From the NCBI RefSeq assembly GCF_000972385.1, contig NZ_JXTE01000001.1:186001-250000 (forward strand): a stretch of 64,000 nt of DNA, read 5' to 3'. Shown piece after piece: positions 17,217 to 24,789 of this stretch; position 1 is the stretch's first letter, and each line of letters begins with the position of its first letter. Origin of the DNA: Streptomyces sp. WM6386 (GTDB taxonomy: Bacteria; Actinomycetota; Actinomycetes; Streptomycetales; Streptomycetaceae). The notes beneath the pieces were generated by a model, which searched no databases, was not told the DNA's origin, and worked only from the letters and a program-made list of their open reading frames with translations. Both the position numbers and the translations under genes were made by a program.

Positions 17217-18735
17217 TCACTGTCTCCGCATCCCCAGGAACACCTCCGTCCAGAACCGCTGCTGCCGCTCCGACGCCCCCACGAGATACGTCGCCCGAAG
17301 CTTCGCCGGCAACAGCGCGACCAGACGTGCCACCACCGCGCGGTGCTTCTTGAGCTGGGACAGCTCCGCGTTGGCGAGGATCTGGTGGACGACGTCGCTG
17401 TCGTCGCCGCCCTCCCCGGCGCGTATCCGTCGGTGAGCACCACGACGGCGTCCGGGGTCTCCTCGAACCGCCGTCCCTTCACCTCCGTACGGCCCTCCAC
17501 ATAGTCCGCGACGACCTGGAAGCTGGTACCGCCACCGCCGTAGACCCGCTCGCCCGGCACGAAGGGCATCACCACGGCGTCGAAGGACAGCCAGTGCGCC
17601 TGAACGCCGTCGATCCGGCCCACGAGTTCGGTGAGCCAGGTGATCACATGGTGCGGCATCGAGCCCGAGGTGTCGTACGCGACGACCAGCACCTTGTCCC
17701 GCACCGGGCCGCGCCGCGCCGGCATCGGATCCTGGCCGAGGGCCGCGAGCAGGGCACCGCGCTTCTTCGGGTACACCAGCCGTTCGCCGTCGCGCAGTCT
17801 GGAGCCGAGGACGTCGACCAGCCAGCGCTGCCACCAGTCGACCGTACGCGTGCGCGTGGTCTCGCCGCGCAGCATGCCCGCGCCCAGATTCCCCCAGATC
17901 CGGGCCGCCCGGGCGTTGCCGTCCTGGGTGCGGTCCATGAAGTCGAGCAGCTCCCGCTCCGCGCCCGCGTGCCCGCGCCGGGCCGCCAGCAGGGAGTTGA
18001 GCAGCGCGGAGGAGGTGACCGCGTCGACGGTCTCCTGGTCGGCCGGGACCGGGGCGCCGTCCGCCAGGTGCACGCACAGCCGGCGCTCCGGGACCGGCGG
18101 GCGGTGCATCCGCTTCAGCTCGCCGTAGACCCGCAGGTCCGTCTCGGTGAACGTCTCGTAGGGCACCGGCTCCAGGCCGTGGGTCGTGAGGTCCGCGCGG
18201 TAGTGCTCATACACCTTGTGCGGGTCGATGCCTGTCGGCCGTCCAGCAGAGGCAGTTCGCGTCTGCCGAGCCGGACCAGTGCGACATGGTTGATGGACAC
18301 TTCGGCGGCCAGCTCGAAGACCGGGTCGTCGCGCAGCTCCGGTTCGGCGAACAGATGGCGGTGCACGAGGTGGCGGGCTTCGTGGAACAGGAGGAACTTC
18401 ACGCCGTCCAGGCCGAGTCCGACGAAAAAGTCCGGGTTGAACAGCAGCAGACAGGTGCCGTCGCCGGACGCCACCACGGCCGTTGTGTCGATCGCGGTCG
18501 TCGGGATCTGGTGGTGGCACTTCGCGTACAGCCAGGACGCCACCGCCGACTGCGTCAGCCCGAAGTCCAGCAGCGCGGCCTCCTTGAGCCGCCGCGCCTC
18601 CTCCACCGCCCCCGGATCCGCCGGGCGGTACGCCTCCAGTGCCCTGCGGTCGGCGAGGTCGACCACCGGGGGACGCCGCCCCGCTCTCCGTACGCCATCT
18701 CGTGCCCCCCGTACTGACCTGCCCCCGTGCCTCAT
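17217..18735 (-). pseudogene. VWA-like metallopeptidase (DUF2201 type) with frameshifts
   Basis: The gene reads as one protein only if at least two shifts are corrected. The N-terminal frame holds the HExxH-type motif FHEARHLVHRH. Near 18235 it passes to a second frame (GIDPHKVYEHYRADL through VVVLTDGYAPG), which contains a VWA domain with the metal-binding DTSGS (MIDAS). Near 17415, in a G-run, it passes to a third frame (GEGGDDSDVVHQIL) ending MRRQ at 17217. DUF2201 proteins pair a metallopeptidase-like and a VWA domain, often with a MoxR ATPase, which is absent here. The start is uncertain (ATG 18735, or ATG 18698 with a better ribosome site in another frame). Real decay and sequencing error are both possible. 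Confidence 0.7.
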
Positions 18736-18770
18736 TGGTACCAGGGCCCACTGACATCGGGCCAAGGCAT

Positions 18771-18776
18771 TACGAT
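18771..18776 (+). promoter_or_regulatory. -10 element (TACGAT) of the third tRNA
   Basis: TACGAT ends 13 bp before the tRNA 5' end. A CTGACA at 18751-18756 could be part of the -35, although its 14-bp spacing is short. The distance to the tRNA matches that of the tRNA pair at 14473. Confidence 0.5.
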
Positions 18777-18789
18777 CTGGTGTCAAGGG

Positions 18790-18863
18790 CGGGGTCGTAG
18801 CGCAGAGGCAGGCGCACCGGTCTCCAAAACCAGAACACGCTGGTTCGAATCCAGCCGCCCCGC
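18790..18863 (+). tRNA. atypical tRNA-Trp(CCA)-like gene
   Basis: The D arm (GCGC-AGAGGCAG-GCGC) is identical to that of the tRNA at 14473, and the T arm has the same TTCGAAT loop. The anticodon arm is CCGGT-CTCCAAA-ACCAG (anticodon CCA, Trp; one C-A mismatch in the stem). The acceptor stem is odd: a plain 7-bp count gives a T-C and a G-G mismatch, but bulging the T at 18795 gives up to ten pairs (18787-18797 with 18856-18865). The exact ends are therefore uncertain. CCA is not encoded. Both neighbours are on the other strand, so it has its own promoter. Confidence 0.75.
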
Positions 18864-18881
18864 CCCCCTGGGCCCTGTCGC

Positions 18882-19721
18882 CTAGGCGATGGCGCCGGCG
18901 GTCACCACGAGTTCGGGCACGTTCCCGTGGAAGCTCTCCACCAGCTGGGCCAGCACCGCCCACGCCTCCTCACGGTCGCCCAAGTGCTCCCGGACCAGCG
19001 GGCGGAGCGCGTTCTCGGCCTCCTGGACGCGGTTCGGGAACAGCACGTGCCCCATCGCGAGCACTTCGAGGACGCGGATGGCCGGCCCCTCGGACATCAC
19101 GTACTCGGCGGGACTGTCGTACACGCCCGCCTGGCGGAGCCGGTGCCTGAACTTGGCGTGTGAACCGAAGGGTTCACGCACCAGGGGCGGACAGTCCGGG
19201 CGCACGGACAGCGCCCAGCGCGCGTAACCGGGCAGTGGGTGCACGGCGTCGGCCTCGCCGACGGTCTGCCAGTCGGCGCGCGTCAGCACCATGGAGGCGG
19301 CGGCGCGTCCCGCGGCCATGGAATCCACCTCGCGCAGAGAGCCGACGAGGCCATGGCGGACGTAGCTCTCGGGGATCTCGTCCTCCGCCCCCGGGAGCGT
19401 GCGGTCGACGGGGATGGTGCCGGCGCGGCCGGGACCGAACGGCACACCGCGCGCGATGGCCCTGCGCAGCCCGGAGTCGGTGCTGATGTACCTCCACACG
19501 ACAGCGTTGAGCTCCGGATCGTCGTTCTCGAGAATCCACAGCGCCACCGAGGCCGGCAGGTGCGTCGCCCACGTCCATGCCCGTCGCAACCGCTCCGCGG
19601 TGGCCTTGGGGCGCTCGGGAGAGGGCAGCCCGGTCCGTGCCCGTACCCGCTCGGCGGTCTCCCCGTCGACCAGGCCGAGCAGGGAGCCGACCGCCTGTTC
19701 CACCGTGCTGTTCTGCCGCAT
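18882..19721 (-). CDS. conserved helical protein of unknown function
   Basis: I do not recognise this 279-residue protein. It is almost wholly alpha-helical by composition, with repeated hydrophobic helices (AWTWATHLPASVALWIL, AIRVLEVLAMGHVLF, EAWAVLAQLVESFHG) that suggest a HEAT/ARM-like fold. No signal peptide, membrane segment or catalytic motif is seen. Its 3' end is 18 bp from the third atypical tRNA gene. No good ribosome site precedes ATG 19721; an out-of-frame ATG 8 nt upstream has none either. It may belong functionally to the tRNA/SDR/LRR/VWA locus, by position only. Confidence 0.7.
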   Translation of the reverse strand: MRQNSTVEQAVGSLLGLVDGETAERVRARTGLPSPERPKATAERLRRAWTWATHLPASVALWILENDDPELNAVVWRYISTDSGLRRAIARGVPFGPGRAGTIPVDRTLPGAEDEIPESYVRHGLVGSLREVDSMAAGRAAASMVLTRADWQTVGEADAVHPLPGYARWALSVRPDCPPLVREPFGSHAKFRHRLRQAGVYDSPAEYVMSEGPAIRVLEVLAMGHVLFPNRVQEAENALRPLVREHLGDREEAWAVLAQLVESFHGNVPELVVTAGAIA

Positions 19722-19745
19722 TGCCGCATGATGCCGCAGACGGAA

Positions 19746-19782
19746 GCCGGCCCGCGCGGAAAATTTCTCCGCGCGGGCCGGC
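19746..19782 (-). terminator. perfect 15-bp stem-loop terminator
   Basis: Arms 19746-19760 and 19768-19782 are perfectly complementary around the loop AAATTTC. It lies 21 bp past the stop of the desaturase gene. Confidence 0.88.
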
Positions 19783-19802
19783 TCGTGTGCTCCTGGGTGA
19801 CG

Positions 19803-20777
19803 TCAGCCGGCGGCGCGCGCCGCCAGCCGCGCCTTGCGCGCGGCGAGCTTCTCGTCGAACTTGGAGGCCTCCGAGTCGAGACCGCCCATGTACAGGCCGA
19901 TCTCGTCCTGCGCCTTCTGTCCCTCGGGGCCGAGACCGTCGATGTCCATGACCTTCAGGAACCGCAGTACCGGCTGGATGACGTCGTCGTGGTGGATGCG
20001 CAGGTTGTACACCTCGCCGATCGCCATCTGCGCCGCGAACCGCTCGAAGCCGGGCATGCCGTGGCCGGGCATGCGGAAGTTGACGAGGACGTCGCGCACG
20101 GCCTGCATGGTCAGGTCGGGGGCCAGCTCGAACGCGGCCTTCAGGAGGTTGCGGTAGAAGACCATGTGGAGGTTCTCGTCGGTCGCGATGCGCGCCAGCA
20201 TGCGGTCGCAGACCGGGTCGCCCGACTGGTGGCCGGTGTTGCGGTGCGAGACGCGGGTCGCCAGCTCCTGGAAGGCGACGTAGGCCACCGAGTGCAGCAT
20301 CGAGTGCCGGTTGTCCGACTCGAAGCCCTCGCTCATGTGGGACATGCGGAACGCTTCCAGCTTGTCCGGGTCCACCGCGCGCGAGGCGAGGAGGTAGTCG
20401 CGCATCACGATGCCGTGGCGGCCCTCCTCGGCGGTCCAGCGGTGCACCCAGGTGCCCCAGGCGCCGTCGCGGCCGAAGAGCGAGGCGATCTCGTGGTGGT
20501 AGCTGGGGAGGTTGTCCTCGGTCAGGAGGTTCACCACGAGCGCGATGCGGCCGATCTCGGTGACCTTCGACTGCTCCTTGTCCCAGGCCTCGCCGTCCTC
20601 GAAGAAGCCGGGGAAGTTACGGCCGTCGCTCCACGGCACGTACTCGTGCGGCATCCAGTCCTTGGTGACCTTGAGATGCCGGTTGAGTTCCTGCTCGACC
20701 ACTTCCTCCAGGGCGTACAGCAGCTTGGCGTCGGTCCAGACGGAAGGGCTGCCGAGGTGAGGGGTGGCGATCGTCAC
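19803..20777 (-). CDS. acyl-[acyl-carrier-protein] desaturase (soluble diiron)
   Basis: The 324-residue protein is a soluble stearoyl-ACP-desaturase-type enzyme, which places a double bond in an acyl-ACP using oxygen and ferredoxin. The diiron ligands are visible: Glu87 region (TEDNLPSYH), EEGRH at 117-121 and DENLH at 200-204. The length is normal for the actinobacterial DesA group. GTG 20777 has GGAG 6 nt upstream. Upstream lies a triple 15-bp operator (20845-20889), so a fatty-acid-responsive regulator is likely. It is a single gene ended by a strong hairpin. Confidence 0.93.
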   Translation of the reverse strand: MTIATPHLGSPSVWTDAKLLYALEEVVEQELNRHLKVTKDWMPHEYVPWSDGRNFPGFFEDGEAWDKEQSKVTEIGRIALVVNLLTEDNLPSYHHEIASLFGRDGAWGTWVHRWTAEEGRHGIVMRDYLLASRAVDPDKLEAFRMSHMSEGFESDNRHSMLHSVAYVAFQELATRVSHRNTGHQSGDPVCDRMLARIATDENLHMVFYRNLLKAAFELAPDLTMQAVRDVLVNFRMPGHGMPGFERFAAQMAIGEVYNLRIHHDDVIQPVLRFLKVMDIDGLGPEGQKAQDEIGLYMGGLDSEASKFDEKLAARKARLAARAAG

Positions 20778-20844
20778 GGGGACTCCAGGGGGACGTGTGA
20801 CAAAGCTGAACAAACCGGCGAGCGGTTGCCGGATTCTGTGGAAC

Positions 20845-20889
20845 TTACGAAAGCGTAGGCTACGAATCCGTAGGTTACGAGACCGTAGG
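20845..20889. promoter_or_regulatory. three tandem 15-bp operators upstream of the desaturase
   Basis: Three head-to-tail 15-bp units (20845-20859, 20860-20874, 20875-20889) each contain the perfect inverted repeat TACG-N4-CGTA. The consensus is YTACGAAWSCGTAGG, approximately. The spacing places sites on alternating helix faces. The array lies 68-112 bp before the desaturase start, typical for a TetR-like repressor or activator. The regulator is not in the window. Confidence 0.8.
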
Positions 20890-20991
20890 TTAAGCACGTT
20901 GTAAAGATCCCTGATCAGCACATGTTCCAGGGCCTGCCCAAAGGCTCCAGGACCGCAGGTCCGGGACCGAACGGGTGATCTGCTCACTCGG

Positions 20992-21768
20992 TCAGGCGTA
21001 CAGCTCCCGCATCCGGACCGAGAGGCATGTCACACATCCCTCGAGCTTCTCGAACTCGCTGATGTCGACGACGACGGGTTCGTGGCCGAGGTCGGCGAGC
21101 AGTTCCGTCGTCTTCGGCGCGCTCGCCGAGATGAGCAGCTTATGGCCGCCGAGCAGCACGACGTGGCCGCCGGCCGCCTCGGGCACCGACAGGAAGCGCG
21201 GGAAGAGCGAGGGCCGGTCCACCTTCGGGATGTGTCCGATCACCGTTCCGTCAGGGAGCGCGGTGACCGCCGACTTCAGATGCAGCACCTTGCTCACCGG
21301 CACCGCGACGACCCGCGCCCCGAGCGGCTCGAAGGCGGCCCGCAGCTGCTGCACGCCGGCCGCGTTGGTCCGGCCGCCGCGCCCGACGTAGATCGTGTCG
21401 CCGACCTTCAGGACGTCGCCGCCGTCGAGCGTGCCGGGCTCCCACACCCAGTTCACCGAGCAGCCGAGCGAGGCCACCGCCTCCTCGACGCCGGCGGTCT
21501 CCTGGCGCCGGGACTCGGCGCCGGGCCGGGTGATGAGCGCGACGTTCTTGTACATGACGACCGTGTCCTCGACGAACACGGAGTCCGGGCAGTCGTCGGC
21601 CGGATCCACCTCGACCGTGTCCCAGCCGTGTGCGCGCAGGGCCTCGACGTAGGCCTCCCACTGCTCGACCGCGAGATCGAGGTCGATCTTCTCGCGCTCG
21701 ATGTGCGTCACCAGTCCTTCGGCGAGGCGCGGGCTGGGGCGGCGGACGAGGGCCTTCTTGCTGGGCAC
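20992..21768 (-). CDS. dimethylarginine dimethylaminohydrolase (DDAH) family
   Basis: The 258-residue protein belongs to the guanidino-group-modifying enzymes and should hydrolyse N-methylated arginine to citrulline and a methylamine, or arginine itself. Family marks are DSVFVEDT, ITRPGAESRR, LDGGDVL, the His in LHLKS and the C-terminal nucleophile in GCVTCLSVR (Cys248). GTG 21768 is preceded by GGAG at 6 nt and fits the usual N-terminus (PSKKALVRRPS); the frame is open further upstream to 21816. It is not clearly in an operon. Confidence 0.9.
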   Translation of the reverse strand: MPSKKALVRRPSPRLAEGLVTHIEREKIDLDLAVEQWEAYVEALRAHGWDTVEVDPADDCPDSVFVEDTVVMYKNVALITRPGAESRRQETAGVEEAVASLGCSVNWVWEPGTLDGGDVLKVGDTIYVGRGGRTNAAGVQQLRAAFEPLGARVVAVPVSKVLHLKSAVTALPDGTVIGHIPKVDRPSLFPRFLSVPEAAGGHVVLLGGHKLLISASAPKTTELLADLGHEPVVVDISEFEKLEGCVTCLSVRMRELYA

Positions 21769-21957
21769 GAGGAACTCCGTAACGGCGGCATGGACGGCAC
21801 CCCGGAAAAGCGGCACCGGTCAGCCATCATGCAGGGCGGGCCCGCGCGCACAAAACCCCCGGTGCCAGGCTGTGGCCCTCCTGAGATACGCGGCGGTAAC
21901 CGAGCCCGGCGCCGCGAGCAGCTCATTCGGCGTGTGCGCGGGCGCGGGCCGGGCGCC

Positions 21958-21987
21958 CGGGTGCCCTCCCGGCGGAAGGGGCACCCG
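21958..21987 (-). terminator. 9-bp stem-loop after the ABC-F gene
   Basis: Arms CGGGTGCCC (21958-21966) and GGGCACCCG (21979-21987) form a perfect stem 17 bp beyond the stop codon of the ABC-F gene. Confidence 0.65.
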
Positions 21988-22004
21988 GAGCGCCGCGTAC
22001 CCGG

Positions 22005-23618
22005 CTAGCCGACAGCCTCCGGCGTCGTTTCCCGCAGTTCACCGTCCAGCAGCAGCCAGCGCGTGATGCCGATCGACTCCAGGAACGGCAGGTCGTGGCT
22101 GGCCACGATCAGCGCCCCCTCGTACGACTCCAGCGCGGTCGTCAGCTGCCGCACGCTCGCCATGTCGAGGTTGTTCGTCGGCTCGTCCAGCATCAGCAGC
22201 TGCGGCGCCGGCTCGGCCAGCATCAGCGCGGCCAGCGCCGCCCGGAAGCGTTCGCCGCCGGACAGGGTCGCCGCCTGCTGGTCGGCGCGGGCGCCCCGGA
22301 ACAGGAAGCGGGCCAGGCGGGCCCGCACCCGGTTGTTGGTGGCGCCCGGCGCGAACCGGGCCACGTTCTCGGCGACGCTGAGCTCGTCGTCGAGCACGTC
22401 CAGACGCTGGGGCAGGAAACGCAGCGGCACATGTGCCGTCGCCTCGCCCGCCACCGGCTCCAGCTCCCCGGCGACGGTCCGCAACAGCGTCGTCTTGCCC
22501 GCGCCGTTGCGCCCGATCAGCGCGATCCGTTCGGGTCCGCGCAGGTCGAAGCCGCCTCTCACCTGGGCCCCGTACGCCAGCTCCAGATCCATGAGGGTCA
22601 GGACGTTCCGGCCCGGCGGTACGGCTGTGTACGGCAGCTCGACGCGGATCTCGTCGTCGTCCCGTATCGCCTCCACCGCCTCGTCCAGCCGTTCCCTGGC
22701 CTCGGCGAGCCGCTCCTCGTGCATGATGCGGTGCTTGCCCGCGGACTCCTGCGCCGCGCGCTTGCGCGCCCCCATGACGATCTTCGGCTCGCGCTTCTGG
22801 TCCCACATCTTCTGCCCGTACCGCTTGCGGCGGGCCAACTTCATCTGGGCATCCGACAGTTCGCGCTTCTGCTTCTTCAGATCCGCCTCGGCGACCCGCA
22901 TCATCCGTTCCGCAGCCTCCTGTTCGACGGCCAGAGCCTCCTCGTAGGCGGAGAAGGTGCCGCCGTACCAGGTGACCTCGCCGGAGCGCAGATCGGCGAT
23001 CTGGTCCACCAGGTCCAGGAGTTCACGGTCGTGGCTGACCACGATCATGACACCGGGCCAGGACGCCACGGCCGCGTAGAGCCGCCGGCGGGCGTACAGA
23101 TCCAGGTTGTTCGTCGGCTCGTCCAGGAGCAGTACGTCCGGGCGGCGCAGCAGCAGCGCCGCCAGCCGCAGGAGCACCGACTCGCCGCCGGACACCTCGC
23201 CGATCGTGCGGTCCAACCCGATGTCGCCGAGGCCGAGTTCACCGAGCGTGGCCAGGGCGCGCTCTTCGACGTCCCAGTCGTCGCCGACGGTCTCGAAGTG
23301 CTCCTCCGCCACGTCGCCCGCCTCGATGGCGTGCAGCGCGGCGCGCCGGTCGGCGATACCGAGCGCCTCGTCGACCTTCAGGCCGGTGTCGAGCGTGACG
23401 CTCTGCGGCAGGTAACCCACCTCGCCCGCGACGCGCACGGCACCGTCGACCGGGGTGAGTTCACCGGCGATCAGCTTCAACAGGGTGGACTTGCCCGACC
23501 CGTTGACGCCGACCAGCCCGGTCCGGCCCGGGCCGAAGGCGATGTCCAGGTCCTCGAAGACGGGGGTGCCGTCGGGCCAGGTGAAGGAGAGGGACGTGCA
23601 GGTGAGGGAAGTAGACAT
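22005..23618 (-). CDS. ABC-F family ATP-binding protein (ribosome-acting)
   Basis: The 537-residue protein has two ABC ATPase domains and no membrane segment. The first has GVNGSGKST, a signature VSGGES and LLLDEPTNNLDL; the second has IGRNGAGKTT, LSGGERF and LMLDEPTNNLDM. A charged linker helix lies between them. ABC-F proteins act on the ribosome, either in antibiotic resistance (target protection) or as translation factors; which one applies cannot be told from sequence. ATG 23618 has GAGG about 6 nt before it. The gene has a strong promoter about 220 bp upstream and a structured leader, typical of inducible antibiotic-response ABC-F genes. Confidence 0.9.
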   Translation of the reverse strand: MSTSLTCTSLSFTWPDGTPVFEDLDIAFGPGRTGLVGVNGSGKSTLLKLIAGELTPVDGAVRVAGEVGYLPQSVTLDTGLKVDEALGIADRRAALHAIEAGDVAEEHFETVGDDWDVEERALATLGELGLGDIGLDRTIGEVSGGESVLLRLAALLLRRPDVLLLDEPTNNLDLYARRRLYAAVASWPGVMIVVSHDRELLDLVDQIADLRSGEVTWYGGTFSAYEEALAVEQEAAERMMRVAEADLKKQKRELSDAQMKLARRKRYGQKMWDQKREPKIVMGARKRAAQESAGKHRIMHEERLAEARERLDEAVEAIRDDDEIRVELPYTAVPPGRNVLTLMDLELAYGAQVRGGFDLRGPERIALIGRNGAGKTTLLRTVAGELEPVAGEATAHVPLRFLPQRLDVLDDELSVAENVARFAPGATNNRVRARLARFLFRGARADQQAATLSGGERFRAALAALMLAEPAPQLLMLDEPTNNLDMASVRQLTTALESYEGALIVASHDLPFLESIGITRWLLLDGELRETTPEAVG

Positions 23619-23833
23619 ACGGGCCTCGCGGTTGCTCGATGCGACAGGGGGCAAACGCGTATCGAGACACCTGTGACCAAGGGGAGTCAGACTCCGCGGG
23701 CATGAGAAGAGCCCTGCACCGGAGGACGGCTCGAACGCCGAGGTCGCACGCAGCGCACACAGGTGGTGTGTGACGCGGGTGTCTCAGGACCTCAGACGAG
23801 CAACGTCCTTCTCCAATCGACGGCAACAGGACC
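23619..23833 (-). promoter_or_regulatory. long structured leader of the ABC-F gene
   Basis: About 215 nt of leader separate the promoter from the start codon. It can fold in alternative ways. A local hairpin pairs CACACA with TGTGTG (around 23757-23773). GAGACACC and GGTGTCTC (minus-strand segments at 23779-23786 and 23664-23671) can pair over 100 nt. A GGAGAAGG ribosome-site-like motif precedes a very short frame. This looks like attenuation controlled by a stalled ribosome, but no leader peptide can be fixed with confidence. Confidence 0.5.
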
Positions 23834-23840
23834 GTCATAC

Positions 23841-23869
23841 ACCGTAGGAGAGGGCGTGAAGGCTGTCAA
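23841..23869 (-). promoter_or_regulatory. consensus-like promoter, TTGACA - 17 bp - TACGGT
   Basis: On the minus strand TTGACA (23864-23869) and TACGGT (23841-23846) are 17 bp apart, matching the principal sigma factor consensus. Transcription would start near 23834, giving a leader of about 216 nt for the ABC-F gene. Confidence 0.8.
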
Positions 23870-23909
23870 CGAATTAACGTGAGACCCGATCGCACCTTGA
23901 GGAGGCCCC

Positions 23910-24560
23910 GTGCCCAACGGCTCGCTGTCGCTGCCCGCCCGGCTCTATCTGCTGGCCTGGGACACCACGAGGAACGAGCTCGCCGGCACCACCCACCTGG
24001 TGCGGGCCGGTGCCCTCACCGAGCTGGCCCAGCGCGGTCTGCTCGTCGACGACGACGGCATCGCCACCCCGGTCGACATGGACTCCCGCACCGGTGACGC
24101 CGTCCTCGACGGACTCCTGGAACTCGTACGCGAGTCCCGGCCGCACCGGTGGCGCAGCTGGGTGCCGCTGCACGCGCGCGTGACCGCGGAGGCCGTACGG
24201 GAACAGCTCGCCGCCGAGGGATACCTACGGGCGGACAAGCGCCGGGCCCTCGGCCTCTTCCCGACCGTCGAGTACGCCCTGGAACGGGTCGCCTTCGTGG
24301 ACGTACTGCGCGAGGAGGCACGGCAGGTCCTCGAAGGGCCCGTGCGGCCCGCGGACGTCTCCGAGCGGGACGCGGCCGTCGTCGTGCTGGCGGCCGCGGC
24401 CGGGGTGAGCGCCCTGGTCGCCCGCAAGGAGCGCGGACAGCACCAGGAGCGGCTGGCGGATTTGGGGGAGCGCAGTGGGACGGCGGCGCCGGGTTTGCGG
24501 AAGATCATGGACGAGCTGGGTACGGCGCTGACGCCGACCGTCGCGCCGACGGGGGTCTGA
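23910..24560 (+). CDS. GPP34 (Golgi phosphoprotein 3) family protein
   Basis: The 216-residue protein belongs to the GPP34 family, common in Streptomyces, whose eukaryotic members bind phosphatidylinositol-4-phosphate at the Golgi. Characteristic parts are LPARLYLLAWD at the start, ELAQRGLL, and the middle helix set through LGLFPTVEYAL. A C-terminal helix (DAAVVVLAAAAGVSALV) is hydrophobic enough to lie on a membrane. GTG 23910 follows TTGAGGAGG. The gene is divergent from the ABC-F gene. Its role in bacteria is unknown; membrane association is inferred. Confidence 0.85.
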   Translation: MPNGSLSLPARLYLLAWDTTRNELAGTTHLVRAGALTELAQRGLLVDDDGIATPVDMDSRTGDAVLDGLLELVRESRPHRWRSWVPLHARVTAEAVREQLAAEGYLRADKRRALGLFPTVEYALERVAFVDVLREEARQVLEGPVRPADVSERDAAVVVLAAAAGVSALVARKERGQHQERLADLGERSGTAAPGLRKIMDELGTALTPTVAPTGV

Positions 24561-24645
24561 GGGCGCGAGGGGACGGGGGCGAGGGACCGAAAGCGGTGTG
24601 AGGGCCAGCCGGTCTCGCGGGGCCGGTGAGGCGCTGCGGGCCCGA

Positions 24646-24680
24646 GGGGGCCGGTCGCGCAGTTCCCCGCGCTCCTGGGG
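24646..24680. repeat. dispersed Streptomyces GC repeat, fragment
   Basis: The segment with GCGCAGTTCCCCGCG is a partial copy of the GC-rich dispersed intergenic repeat also seen at 25628, 47590, 54405 and 62041. Confidence 0.55.
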
Positions 24681-24789
24681 TCGGTCGGTGCCCACGCCCT
24701 TCCAGGCGGTGGACGGTGTCGAGGCATCGGAACGTCCATGTCGGATTCCTGCCGGACCCGCCCCGGCTCCCGCTGCTTGGCTGGACGGC

